A stretch of 40,578 nucleotides of DNA from Ureibacillus acetophenoni. GTDB lineage: Bacteria > Bacillota > Bacilli > Bacillales_A > Planococcaceae. Under the pieces are notes generated by a model that was given only the letters and a program-made list of their open reading frames with translations, had not been told where the DNA came from and did no database searches. This document shows positions 17,222 through 26,323 of the stretch, piece after piece (position 1 is the first letter of the stretch; each line of letters starts with the position of its first letter). The stretch lies in NCBI RefSeq assembly GCF_900220965.1, contig NZ_OBQC01000019.1:24470-65047 (forward strand). The letters are read 5' to 3'. Made by a program: the position numbers and the translations under genes.

Positions 17222-20200
17222 GAGTAAATCTTCCTTTCAATCGTACTTAATGGAATTTTTATTTTTACTTCTTTGTTGTTCACTACGTAATAACCAAATC
17301 CAGCTTGAATTTCCTCTTCTTTTCGATCATACGGAAGGCTGAAAATGGTTTGCTCCGATTTTTTCATTAATAGTACAGCTTGGCGTATTTGTTTCACTTC
17401 TGTCGTTAAAGGATCATAGCCCTTCGTTAATTCGTTGGAATTGCCCGCCACAATGATATTAAATCCGAGATAGTTTGCATGTTTCATAAACTTCACGATA
17501 CGTTCTTGCAGTTTGGCATCAAGGCTTGAAAGGAAGCGAGTATAATCATCCACGACAAGTAGAATTGGCGTAAACTGATGTACGCTTCTGTCGCTCGAAT
17601 TTACATAAGTCGCTTCACGGGATAAAAGCTCTCCTTCTATTTCGATTAACCACTCTTCAATACGTTCTTTTGTTTCTAAATATGAAACAGCCTCTTCTTC
17701 TGCAAAGCCCGCTAATCCTCTGTCAAATGAATCAAACAACCCAATATGCTTAATGTTCTTTTGGAGGGCTATATCCAAGATTACCTTCAGCAAATTGGTT
17801 TTCCCTTTTTGCGCTTGCCCTAACACCATGCAATGCTTATTGTTTAGAAGGTTAATGAAAACAGGCTTTACAAACTCTTCATCCAATCCAATTGGGAATA
17901 GTTGTGGCTGCTCAACATGCTTCACATAATCTGTAAATTGAGTCAGTGTTAACTCTGAAGAAAGCATTGGAATTGGCTCAGGAACACCATAGCCTGCATA
18001 TTTTTCCTTCAATGATTTCACTGTTTCTTTCACAGCTTCAAGAATTTCAAGATCATTTGCACCTTTTGCAGGCAAGAAGATTTGTGAGAAATATGCTTCA
18101 TCAGTTTTTATAATCGCCCGACCTGGAATCGGTTCAGGTGATAAAGTGGTTTTCCCTAAAACTGTATATGCTTCACTATGATCCATGAGGTAATGAACAA
18201 TCTTTGTTTTCAAGTTGTTCATGACTGCTTGTCGGATTGATGAAATTCTCGTAGCCGTGAAGATCATGTAAATACCTAACGATTGGCCATCGCGTACAAA
18301 CTGATTAAAGTAAGTCTCAAACTCTTGCATTTCTTCTCGAATGAAATCAAAGTTTTCTACAACTACATAGAGTAATGGAAGCTTTTCATCAGAAATATTG
18401 TTGTAAAGCTTAATACTACTTACTTCCTTTTGCTGTAGTAGCTGTTTTCTACGAACAATTTCCGCACGTAACATCCGCGCGAATTTCTCCATTTTGCGAA
18501 CATCTTCCATCAAGAAGAAATCAGCCGTGTGTGGCAACTGTTTAAGTGGAAGCATTGCCCCATTCCCAAAGTCCATTAAGTAAAAATGCACTTCTTCTGG
18601 GCTGTATTTTTCCGCCATATTTAATAAAAAAGTCAATACTGTTGTTGATTTTCCATAACCAGCAGATCCGAAAATGCCTAGGTTACCATCTTCCATCACC
18701 TGATAGTGATATGGTGTTTGGCTTTGTTTTTCAGGTTCGTCGATTAATGCAATCGAAATTTGGTCCTGCTCAACCGAATAATAGCCATCTTTAAATAGTC
18801 GTTCCTTAAGTGGTGGCAACCATGGGCTTTTCAGCTTCTCAATGCCAAATTCGTTTTGTGTCTCTTCGATTTTCGTAACGATGGCCTCGATTTCTGTGAG
18901 CCCTTTTCGTTTATTCTCCTTGGCTGCAATATTTGATAACGGAATTAAACCTAAATCAGTAACAATGGCGATTTCATCTTCTCCATCCGAATGGTCTGAA
19001 AGATAAGATGCACCACTCCATGCAGATTGGAAAAGCTCATAGACTTCGTTGTTTCCTACTTGCAAGTACCCCCTACCCGTTACGGTTATGGAAGCAGCGT
19101 CTGCATTTTTCAAAATCTCTTTACTATCATTAGAGTCTTGTACTTTCAACGCAATTTTGAAGCGGGCATTACTCCAAATCTGATCATCAATGACTCCACC
19201 AGGTTTTTGTGTCGCTAAGATTAAGTGGACACCTAAACTCCGACCAATTCGAGCGGCACTTACTAGTTCGCGAATGAATTCAGGCTCTTCATTTTTCAAC
19301 TCCGCAAACTCATCGGAAATTAAAAATAGATGCGGTAGTGGCTCATCAACGTGCTGTTGCTTATAAAGACTCGTGTAATCATTAATGTGCGTCACATTAT
19401 TTCGATCAAACAGGCGTTGTCGTCGTTTTAACTCACTTCGGATCGATGCGAGTGCCCGATTCGTAAAGTTCACGCTACCTTCGATATTCGTAATGGTTCC
19501 TAGTAGGTGTGGCAACTTTCTAAATGGTTGCGCCATTCCCCCACCTTTGTAGTCGATTAGCAAGAATGCCACTTCATGAGGGTGGAAATGTACAGATAGC
19601 GATAAAATATAGGTTTGTAAAAACTCACTCTTCCCTGAACCCGTTGTCCCAGCTAATAGTCCGTGGGGACCATGTGCTTTTTCGTGAAGGTTCAGATAAA
19701 CGAGGTCATCCTTCCCTTTTAACCCAATTGGGACAGCAAGTGATTTGGATGATTCATTTTCGGACCACTTTTGTGGAATATTTAATTCATCCACTTCTTT
19801 CACATGCAACATCTCTAAAAATGACACGCTTTCCGGTATGGAATTCGTCATACCAGTTTGATGATTTAACGTGCGCAACATCCTTGCATATCGCTCGTTA
19901 TCTTCTTGTTGATGGACATCCAAGGTAAATGGAATGTTTACCGCTTTTTTATCTTGAATTAAAATATCCCCTTCCGAATCATTCAGTAAGCGTACTAGGG
20001 TGTGGATATTATCGGATAAGCTTTCCTTAGCGTCACTTGCGAAGATGACGGAGATACCAAGGTTTTGGTGGTTTCCTTCCAGATACTCTAGGATGACATG
20101 ATCTTCAATCAACTGCTGATTTGTGATAATGAATACAAGATGTGGTGTGAAGCGAAGGTTTTCCTTTTCTTCCTCCAAATCACGTTCTCGAATCATTTCA

Positions 20201-21687
20201 TAAACTCTTGAAAGAAGTTGGTCACGTGTTGTTTCGTTATAAATTAAACCTCTTGCGTACATATTCGGAATGTTGAAATGTGGAAGCCACTTCATCCACT
20301 CGATATTTTTGTAATTTGCTTCGTCAAAAATAAATACAAAGCGCAAATCATGATAACTATGGAAAAATGCTAGTTGCCCAATGATGTGGTGTATTTCCCT
20401 TTTCACGACACGCTCTTTCCCAATAAGTCCAATGGGCCCTTTTGCTAAATTCGCAATAACTGGTGTGTCTGAACTTTCTTTGTACACTTTTTCTAACTTC
20501 TGCAATTGTTCAACCAAATGGTCCATTTCACGATTTGCCATATCATTTGTATTTAAGGTAATTGGAAAACTGGCCGGTACTGTCCCCGAACCTAAACGAA
20601 ATTGGAGAAAGTCGTCACTTTCAATAGTTCGTTCCCAAATTCTATCGGAAATTTGATTGGTTAAATATTTCATTCGTTCAAACGTCGGAAAGTGGAACTC
20701 CATTGCAAATCGTTGTTTTTCCGATAACTCTTGAAGTTCTTTCCGTTTATTTTCCAAGTAAGCAGAGTAAATACGATTTCGTTTTTCCCGCTTTTGTTTT
20801 TGATTGGCTCGGTCTCTAAAATATTGAACCGTTGATGTAATTAATGTCATTACGAACATTACCATTGTCACGATGATGAAAATTCCTCGAGGCTGAATCA
20901 TCACAACAATCCCCATTACAATTAGCATGACAAGCGGTGGTAGAATAATTAACCAAAGTGCTCTATTTGAAGGGTCGTGCTCTTGAGATGGAAATGATAA
21001 TGAAACCTTCTCTTTTGGCAGCTCATACACCATTCGAGGCGTCCGTCTGTAAAACGGATATTTCTTCTTCATTTCCGATTCAGGTACTTTTAGAAGTGTA
21101 AGACGGGACTCGTAATCTTCAAAACTAACTATTTCTAACACATCTTCTTCAACAAGACGTATGAGCATGTAGGGTACGAAGATGATATCTCCGAGTTGAA
21201 TGGTTTTACGAGATGGCCTTTTCTGCCCGTTAATATAAATTGGAGTGCTAGTATGATTTTCTAGTATCCATTGTTGGCCAACTTTTAAAAATGAAAAGTC
21301 TTGCCGCATAGTATGAAGGTTAGAATTCCAAACAATTTCTGCTTCATCGCTCTCTGTTGTAAAACGAACTTCCTGCTTATTTTCAACAAAGTATGTTTCG
21401 TGCTTCGCGATCGATTGGAATAGAATGATTTTTAGTGTTTTATTGCTGTTTCTATCTTTCCATTCAAAAAATTGTTTTGGATTGACTTTACCAAGCAAAT
21501 TTTCATTTTGCATTACTCGAAATCCGTACACGTCCTCTGTAATCATTAGAAAACCATCCGTAAACGGTAAGCTTCGAATAGTTACTGTATGAACTGTATC
21601 ATTGCCTACAGTTATCGTGTCTTTATTTAGTTCATCCAATTGAATGGACTGATAATAGTTGTCATAAAAAAATAAAAGCGTACTCAT
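17218..21687 (-). CDS. essC: Type VII secretion ATPase EssC / YukBA
   Basis: A 1489-aa FtsK/SpoIIIE-type motor of the T7SSb. In order: two FHA-like domains in the first 200 residues, two membrane segments around 242-290 (LWLIILPPLVMLIVMGIVVM), then three P-loop ATPase domains with Walker A motifs GTTGSGKS (about 682), GSAGYGKS (about 1009) and GQAQKGKT (about 1292). D1 has a full Walker B (HLFLISDEFAEL). The two later domains are typically degenerate. The start at 21687 follows AAGGTG by 5 nt; a longer frame to 21717 lacks a site. It recognises WXG100/LXG substrates and powers export. Coupled to esaA by ATGA. Confidence 0.93.
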   Translation of the reverse strand: MSTLLFFYDNYYQSIQLDELNKDTITVGNDTVHTVTIRSLPFTDGFLMITEDVYGFRVMQNENLLGKVNPKQFFEWKDRNSNKTLKIILFQSIAKHETYFVENKQEVRFTTESDEAEIVWNSNLHTMRQDFSFLKVGQQWILENHTSTPIYINGQKRPSRKTIQLGDIIFVPYMLIRLVEEDVLEIVSFEDYESRLTLLKVPESEMKKKYPFYRRTPRMVYELPKEKVSLSFPSQEHDPSNRALWLIILPPLVMLIVMGIVVMIQPRGIFIIVTMVMFVMTLITSTVQYFRDRANQKQKREKRNRIYSAYLENKRKELQELSEKQRFAMEFHFPTFERMKYLTNQISDRIWERTIESDDFLQFRLGSGTVPASFPITLNTNDMANREMDHLVEQLQKLEKVYKESSDTPVIANLAKGPIGLIGKERVVKREIHHIIGQLAFFHSYHDLRFVFIFDEANYKNIEWMKWLPHFNIPNMYARGLIYNETTRDQLLSRVYEMIRERDLEEEKENLRFTPHLVFIITNQQLIEDHVILEYLEGNHQNLGISVIFASDAKESLSDNIHTLVRLLNDSEGDILIQDKKAVNIPFTLDVHQQEDNERYARMLRTLNHQTGMTNSIPESVSFLEMLHVKEVDELNIPQKWSENESSKSLAVPIGLKGKDDLVYLNLHEKAHGPHGLLAGTTGSGKSEFLQTYILSLSVHFHPHEVAFLLIDYKGGGMAQPFRKLPHLLGTITNIEGSVNFTNRALASIRSELKRRQRLFDRNNVTHINDYTSLYKQQHVDEPLPHLFLISDEFAELKNEEPEFIRELVSAARIGRSLGVHLILATQKPGGVIDDQIWSNARFKIALKVQDSNDSKEILKNADAASITVTGRGYLQVGNNEVYELFQSAWSGASYLSDHSDGEDEIAIVTDLGLIPLSNIAAKENKRKGLTEIEAIVTKIEETQNEFGIEKLKSPWLPPLKERLFKDGYYSVEQDQISIALIDEPEKQSQTPYHYQVMEDGNLGIFGSAGYGKSTTVLTFLLNMAEKYSPEEVHFYLMDFGNGAMLPLKQLPHTADFFLMEDVRKMEKFARMLRAEIVRRKQLLQQKEVSSIKLYNNISDEKLPLLYVVVENFDFIREEMQEFETYFNQFVRDGQSLGIYMIFTATRISSIRQAVMNNLKTKIVHYLMDHSEAYTVLGKTTLSPEPIPGRAIIKTDEAYFSQIFLPAKGANDLEILEAVKETVKSLKEKYAGYGVPEPIPMLSSELTLTQFTDYVKHVEQPQLFPIGLDEEFVKPVFINLLNNKHCMVLGQAQKGKTNLLKVILDIALQKNIKHIGLFDSFDRGLAGFAEEEAVSYLETKERIEEWLIEIEGELLSREATYVNSSDRSVHQFTPILLVVDDYTRFLSSLDAKLQERIVKFMKHANYLGFNIIVAGNSNELTKGYDPLTTEVKQIRQAVLLMKKSEQTIFSLPYDRKEEEIQAGFGYYVVNNKEVKIKIPLSTIERKIYS

Positions 21688-21709
21688 CAAATCACCTTCT
21701 AGTAGGGAC

Positions 21710-23101
21710 TTATTCATTTGTTGTTTGGTCGCCCGGAGTTTCTGTTGATGCCTCGGTAGAAGTTTCTGAAGTATCAGTAGATTCCTCAGCTGAGTCTGTC
21801 GCTGGTTCCTCAGAAGTTGGATCCTCGCTAGCTTCTGAATCTGTTGGAGCCTTATCCTTCACTTCCGTTTTATCCTCTTCCTTCTCCAATTTTTCATCAT
21901 CCGAACTGCCGTCTTCCTTATCTTCTAGTTCCAACGCTTCTTCCAATTCCTCAAGTTGCTTTTGGATTTCATTTTTTTCCGTTTTTATTTTATCTAGTTG
22001 TAGTTCGCGCTCTTCATCCTTGAGATCACGATTAGCTTTCACTGATTCCTCATAGTGCAATAGTGCAAGCATAATGTAATCCAAATCTTCTAATTGTCGC
22101 GCCAAACTAAGTGCTTCTTCCGCTTGTCCCCTACCGATATAAATCCAATATTTGAAATAGCGTGGGTCAGTTTGAAGCGTGATCGTTTTTAAGACGTTAT
22201 CCCTTTGTTCCTCCGTCAATGTTTCGTTGACGATATAAGCAAGTGATAGCTCATATTGAACGACTACTGGCATTTCTTCCACGTCATACTTGGCAAGCTT
22301 GTTAATAATTTCACTATAGTTCCCTTGAATATATGGCCCCTGAACTGCAATATAGGCTTCTTGTCTAGGGTGTGCGATCACTGTTGAATAAGCAGTATAA
22401 ATACTAAGTGGAAGTAGCGCCAAAATGAGGCCGACCAGTCCATAACGCAACCAGTTCCATTTCGTCATTGTAATTTTAGTGAACTTTTTCTCTTCGATTT
22501 CAATTCTTTGTATTTGTTTTTTGATGAGGTTAAATAACTCTGTTTCATCCTTCGCATCTATTATTTCTTTTGCTTTTGCACTCATTTCGATTGATTGTGA
22601 GAACTGAATGTATTGATCGAATGTGAATTTTGGATCGACCGCTGCGGCTATAGTCGCCTTCGTTTCATTCCAAAGACGTTCGTCGTTTCGTTCATATGGG
22701 GGAATACTTTCTTTCACCCCAAAATGTAATAAGTGCGGAGTCAAGCTTTCATCGATTAATAGATTTTCCGGACAAACAATAGCATGTAATCTACTAGACG
22801 AATGCACCATTATTGATTTCAACAAGTTAAAAGTAAACATCCAGCGGCTTTTTTCATCGAGCGAACGTAATTTTTTAAAAGTGATAAAGTTTGATTCTCT
22901 TTTATATATAAAAATTAACTCATCTTCAGTTAATGTTACTTCTTTTTGAATAAAGGGATTGACCTCGCGTAGCAGTGAGATTTCTAAATGATCTTCTAAT
23001 TTCACTTTCTCTTTTTGGAAAGTGAGAGTAATCTGTTCCTTTTCAAATTTGAGGGTCGCCTCTAATTGTTTTTCTAGATAAGATTGTTTTTTTTCTGACA
23101 T
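21710..23101 (-). CDS. yukC: Type VII secretion protein EssB / YukC
   Basis: A 463-aa protein: cytoplasmic pseudokinase-like N-terminal half, one membrane segment at about 220-242 (GLVGLILALLPLSIYTAY), and an extracellular helical part, matching EssB/YukC. After a coiled-coil-like stretch (EIQKQLEELEEALELEDKED) the last 60 residues are a disordered acidic Ser/Thr/Glu tail. EssB is the central membrane scaffold of the T7SSb. It ends 22 nt before the chosen essC start and follows yukD after 15 nt. Confidence 0.92.
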   Translation of the reverse strand: MSEKKQSYLEKQLEATLKFEKEQITLTFQKEKVKLEDHLEISLLREVNPFIQKEVTLTEDELIFIYKRESNFITFKKLRSLDEKSRWMFTFNLLKSIMVHSSSRLHAIVCPENLLIDESLTPHLLHFGVKESIPPYERNDERLWNETKATIAAAVDPKFTFDQYIQFSQSIEMSAKAKEIIDAKDETELFNLIKKQIQRIEIEEKKFTKITMTKWNWLRYGLVGLILALLPLSIYTAYSTVIAHPRQEAYIAVQGPYIQGNYSEIINKLAKYDVEEMPVVVQYELSLAYIVNETLTEEQRDNVLKTITLQTDPRYFKYWIYIGRGQAEEALSLARQLEDLDYIMLALLHYEESVKANRDLKDEERELQLDKIKTEKNEIQKQLEELEEALELEDKEDGSSDDEKLEKEEDKTEVKDKAPTDSEASEDPTSEEPATDSAEESTDTSETSTEASTETPGDQTTNE

Positions 23102-23116
23102 CTCTCTATGACTCCC

Positions 23117-23356
23117 TTACAAGATTTCTAGACGATCCCCTGTCGTAATACCGCTACTCGCTAGTTGCTCATTTCCCGATAATACTTTTTGTTTGTTTGG
23201 CACTCTGACCCAATATCCTTCTTTCGGAGGATAAGGAATTGCTTTCGCTTGCCAAACAATATCGATTAATTCCTTAACGGTATTGTAATCTGATAGACGT
23301 AAATCAAAGTAATCCTCGTTATAATGTTTCAAGTCAACTGTTAGTTCTATGTACAT
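23117..23356 (-). CDS. yukD: Ubiquitin-like T7SS protein YukD / EsaB
   Basis: A 79-aa protein, the usual YukD length, with the ubiquitin-like beta-grasp pattern (MYIELTVDLKHYNEDYFDLR, VKELIDIVWQA, WVRVPNKQKVLSG, LASSGITTGDRLEIL). YukD/EsaB is a cytoplasmic regulatory component of the T7SSb and is not conjugated to targets. The ATG at 23356 has GAGGTG 6 nt upstream. A terminator-like hairpin separates it from yukE. Confidence 0.92.
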   Translation of the reverse strand: MYIELTVDLKHYNEDYFDLRLSDYNTVKELIDIVWQAKAIPYPPKEGYWVRVPNKQKVLSGNEQLASSGITTGDRLEIL

Positions 23357-23454
23357 TTTGATCACCTCAGGCAAAATCTATTACCTTTTCCTAACCCGAA
23401 TAGATAAGAGTTTTCATTATGAAATAGCTTCTAAATATTTCCCCTCATAAAGGA

Positions 23455-23487
23455 AAAGAGCGTCTTCATCCAAATATGACGCTCTTT
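23455..23487 (-). terminator. Terminator-like hairpin between yukE and yukD
   Basis: A 10-bp stem (AAAGAGCGTC/GACGCTCTTT) is followed on the minus strand by TCCTTTATG, a weak T run, 20 nt past the yukE stop. It probably stops most transcripts after yukE and lets part of them read through into the secretion genes. Confidence 0.65.
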
Positions 23488-23509
23488 AAAACTAGTTCTT
23501 AAGATGAAG

Positions 23510-23803
23510 TTATCCGCGAATTTGACTCGCGATTTGACGATCTGCATCATCAAGGGCATGTGCAGTATTTTTCAATTGTGTTGACACGTCTTGTAATAGG
23601 CGTCCCATATCCACAAATGATGGGCGTAGAGAATCGTATTGCTCTGCGAATGCACGGCTAGATTCCCCTTCCCACATACTTTGTAATTCCTGGATCATAC
23701 TGTCCAGACGTGAGATTTGTTCTTCAACTTGTGCACTTTCACTGCTATAACGATTAGACATTGCTTCTAACTCAGCTGGGGTAACACGAATAATTCCTGA
23801 CAT
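23510..23803 (-). CDS. yukE: WXG100 protein YukE / EsxA
   Basis: A 97-aa helical hairpin with the W-x-G turn (SMWEGESSRAFAEQYDSLRP near 40-60) and C-terminal helix ending in DDADRQIASQIRG. It is a secreted T7SS substrate and structural partner, forming a dimer with the YxxxD/E-type signal in the last helix region. GGAGAGAGG precedes the ATG at 23803; the frame is open to 23845 without a site. It leads the operon and has its own promoter and downstream hairpin. Confidence 0.95.
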   Translation of the reverse strand: MSGIIRVTPAELEAMSNRYSSESAQVEEQISRLDSMIQELQSMWEGESSRAFAEQYDSLRPSFVDMGRLLQDVSTQLKNTAHALDDADRQIASQIRG

Positions 23804-23850
23804 GAACCTCTCTCCTTTTAACGGCTTTGATAAATTCGTATCCATTTCGA

Positions 23851-23878
23851 ATTATACGGACTAACAAAATTTAACAAA
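23851..23878 (-). promoter_or_regulatory. Probable sigma-A promoter of yukE
   Basis: The minus strand has a perfect TATAAT (23851-23856) about 50 nt before the yukE ATG, with TTTGTT 16 bp further upstream as a modest -35. Confidence 0.5.
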
Positions 23879-24152
23879 AACCTTGATCAAATATTCAACT
23901 ACATTCTATAGAACTCAATTCAAGACGGTCAATAACTATCTGACAAAATACATTAAAAGAGTTAATTGTTCCCAATTTTTTTAACAAAAAATAAGCAAAC
24001 ATTACCATTTTAAGTATTCTGCATTGTGATATATTATAGTGGCGTAATACATTAGTAACTTCTACTTTCTTTTTATTCAGTAATTTTTTGTGCTGAAAAA
24101 CTCATTCAGAAGTACATTTTGAAGTTGAAAAACTAGCTAAAATAGAGGTGAT
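23879..24152. other. Divergent intergenic region between yukE and the YwqH-like gene
   Basis: AT-rich spacer between two divergently transcribed T7SS genes. On the plus strand an extended -10 (TG at 24027-24028, TATATT at 24030-24035) could start a transcript with a leader of about 110 nt for the YwqH-like gene; the -35 is weak. Nothing else is recognised. Confidence 0.4.
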
Positions 24153-24155
24153 ATG

Positions 24156-24512
24156 ATGTCTTTAGCTTATTGGTATGCGCTTTTACAGAAGAAACGAAGT
24201 GACCTACGTCGTTTAGAATCGTGTGAAGGAAAGTTAAGTGGGAAGCAAGGTGAGTTTTCCAGCAATGCGAATCTTATGACAGAACCCATACTTACAGCAA
24301 CAACTTGGAAAGGGACTTTAGCCACAAAATTTGATGACATTCGAATTGATGGCATCCTCGCAAGCTATCAAGAAATTCAAACAACCCAATTTAACAACGT
24401 ATTTACGATACTAAGTAACAAAATCCAACAAATCAAACAAGAAATTGAATCGATTCTCGCAACAATTGCCCAGCTTGAAGCTGCGATGGCGGAGGCAAGT
24501 GCGAAACATTAG
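24156..24512 (+). CDS. DUF5082 (YwqH-like) T7SS effector-associated helper
   Basis: A 118-aa protein almost wholly of two long helices (SLAYWYALLQKKRSDLRRLE; then TILSNKIQQIKQEIESILAT up to the end), with W-K-G in the turn (TTWKGTLATKFDD). This is the YwqH/DUF5082 pattern. B. subtilis has ywqH next to ywqI and the LXG toxin gene ywqJ; here it lies alone on the opposite strand, separated from the YwqI-like gene by the whole secretion operon. It probably acts as an LXG partner during export (inference). The second ATG (24156) is 5 nt from GAGGTG and is preferred over the first. Confidence 0.75.
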   Translation: MSLAYWYALLQKKRSDLRRLESCEGKLSGKQGEFSSNANLMTEPILTATTWKGTLATKFDDIRIDGILASYQEIQTTQFNNVFTILSNKIQQIKQEIESILATIAQLEAAMAEASAKH

Positions 24513-24574
24513 GTTGATTGTCTTAGGCAAATTAGAGCAGGACATATATAATAGAAGAAAAGCACTATGGATGG

Positions 24575-24606
24575 GGATATCTTTATGAGATATCCTTCAT
24601 TTTTTC
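24575..24606 (+). terminator. Terminator after the YwqH-like gene
   Basis: GGATATCT/AGATATCC with a 5-nt loop, followed by TTCATTTTTT. Confidence 0.75.
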
Positions 24607-24671
24607 GTATCAAATGAGAATATAATTAATAGACGAAGCTCATGAGAAAGTGATAAATAAATAAGTGCTGA

Positions 24672-24900
24672 TTGGCGAATCTCTGTACTGCTGAGTCTGC
24701 GTTTTGTGTAGCTTGGCGAATATTTTATTAATTTTGGCGAATAACTCTCCCTTTCTGACGAATACTTTACTAGTTTTGGCGAATATAAGTGACTCAGAAA
24801 CCTGTCTTTTAATTTTTGGCGAAAATTCCTCTTATTTTTGCTATTAACTCCTCTTTTCTGGCAAATACTTTACTAATTTTGGCGATATCAGCACTATCCG
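24672..24900. repeat. Degenerate 21-bp-period array
   Basis: Cores of the type TTGGCGAATA or CTGACGAATA lie at 24672, 24713, 24734, 24755, 24776, 24816, 24837, 24858 and 24879. Steps are 21 bp except one of 41 and one of 40. It resembles the large arrays at 12917 and 38140 in period and core but is decayed. It fills the space between two convergent genes (YwqH-like and the M20 amidohydrolase). Confidence 0.75.
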
Positions 24901-24928
24901 GCCTAAAATTCACTCTATTTTTGAATAA

Positions 24929-24960
24929 CAAAAAAACTCTACTCCCTTTCGAAGTAAAGT
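24929..24960 (-). terminator. Terminator after the second M20 amidohydrolase gene
   Basis: On the minus strand CTTTACT pairs with AGTAGAG (one G-U) and TTTTTTTG follows, about 50 nt past the stop codon at 25007. Confidence 0.65.
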
Positions 24961-25006
24961 CCAAATTAATAATCTCTTCTACTCTGTTAATCTAGCATGA
25001 GTGTTT

Positions 25007-26179
25007 CTATTTAACTAAATAATAATCAACAATACTTAAAAATGCCCTTGCTCCGTTTTTCATCGCATGTTCGTCAATATCAAACCGTGGATGATGATGT
25101 GGAAATTGTGTATTGGGATCTTCTGTTTTAGATCCAGTTAAAAAATAAACTCCAGGTATTTTTTGGACGTAGTATGAAAAATCTTCACTTGCCATAATTG
25201 GAGGCAATTCAATTACTTTCGACCCCTCAATCTCACTTAATACTTTCCTCAAACGAACTGCTTCTTTCTCTGTATTAATTAAAGATGGGTAACCATCTGA
25301 GTAATCTAGTTCATATGTTGCTCCATATGTCACTGTAACGTGCTTAATAATTTTTTTAAAATGTCCTTCTATTTTTTTACTTTCTGATTGATCATAAGTA
25401 CGAATCGTTCCCGATATTGTTGCTTCTGTAGGAATCACATTTTGTGAAACACCAGAGTTAAACGTTGTAAACGTAGCGACTACTGGCTTATTAGGGTTAA
25501 CTTTTTGACTCATTAATAAATGAAGCTGATTCACAATTTGAACACCAATGACAATTGGGTTTACTGAGGTCTGCGGAGTAGCAGAATGCCCACCATCTCC
25601 AATTATTTTTAATTCAAAATTATCAATTGCAGCTGTGGCTTTTCCTATTGGAACTGAGAAATTTCCTAATTCAATAGAAGAAATAAAATGATGTCCAAAA
25701 ATAAGGTCGATTCCAGCTAGTGCACCATCTTCAATCATTTTAATTGCCCCACCCGGCGATTCTTCTTCAGCCGGTTGAAAAATAAAGACTATTGTTCCGT
25801 TGAGTTCTTCTCGATACCTACTTAAAATTTTCGCCACTCCTAACAAAGTGGCGGTATGAGCATCATGACCACAAGCATGCATAACTCCAGGTACTTGCGA
25901 TTTATATGGAACATCATTCTCTTCCTGAATCGGCAATGCATCCATATCCGCTCGCAGTCCTATGGTTGGTCCTGGTTTTGCACCTTTCAATGTTCCAACA
26001 ACCCCATGTCCTCCAACATTCCGACGTACTGATATCCCATACCCAGCTAAAATATCTCCGACCATTCTCGCAGTATTTTCTTCATGAAAAGGCAGTTCAG
26101 GGTTTTCATGCAAATGCCTTCTCCATGCAACCATCTGATCATATACACCTTCAACCTCTTCATGCCATATTTCAAGCAA
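25007..26179 (-). CDS. M20 family amidohydrolase (N-acyl amino acid hydrolase type)
   Basis: A 390-aa zinc peptidase of the M20D group with all landmarks: WRRHLHENPELPF near 19-31, LRADMDALPIQEE near 76-88, MHACGHDAHTATLLG near 100-114, QPAEE near 135, a dimerisation domain (IGDGGHSATPQTSVNP), and the C-terminal MASEDFSYY metal ligand segment. Relatives cleave N-acetyl or other N-acyl amino acids; B. subtilis has several (YxeP, YhaA type). The start appears to be TTG at 26179, 7 nt from GGAAG. It stands alone and is distinct from the AbgB-like paralogue at 937. Confidence 0.9.
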   Translation of the reverse strand: MLEIWHEEVEGVYDQMVAWRRHLHENPELPFHEENTARMVGDILAGYGISVRRNVGGHGVVGTLKGAKPGPTIGLRADMDALPIQEENDVPYKSQVPGVMHACGHDAHTATLLGVAKILSRYREELNGTIVFIFQPAEEESPGGAIKMIEDGALAGIDLIFGHHFISSIELGNFSVPIGKATAAIDNFELKIIGDGGHSATPQTSVNPIVIGVQIVNQLHLLMSQKVNPNKPVVATFTTFNSGVSQNVIPTEATISGTIRTYDQSESKKIEGHFKKIIKHVTVTYGATYELDYSDGYPSLINTEKEAVRLRKVLSEIEGSKVIELPPIMASEDFSYYVQKIPGVYFLTGSKTEDPNTQFPHHHPRFDIDEHAMKNGARAFLSIVDYYLVK

Positions 26180-26272
26180 TTAAACACTTCCTTATACCGT
26201 AATTACCATTTCAATTACAGTATATACTAATATTAGGAAGTTGTTCTGTTACCTTTCTTCACAACCTTTCGA

Positions 26273-26310
26273 AAAGAAAAAAAGAGCATCAACCTAAATT
26301 TGGTTGATAC
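26273..26310 (-). terminator. Terminator after the antiporter gene
   Basis: ATCAACC/GGTTGAT with a 7-nt loop, followed on the minus strand by GCTCTTTTTTTC, just past the stop at 26324. Confidence 0.8.
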
Positions 26311-26323
26311 CCTCTAATAATCC

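Noticed and set aside
19524..19928. 134-codon plus-strand frame inside essC
   Set aside because: It is the shadow of the conserved FtsK-domain coding region on the other strand, with no start signal. The same holds for other opposite-strand frames inside genes.
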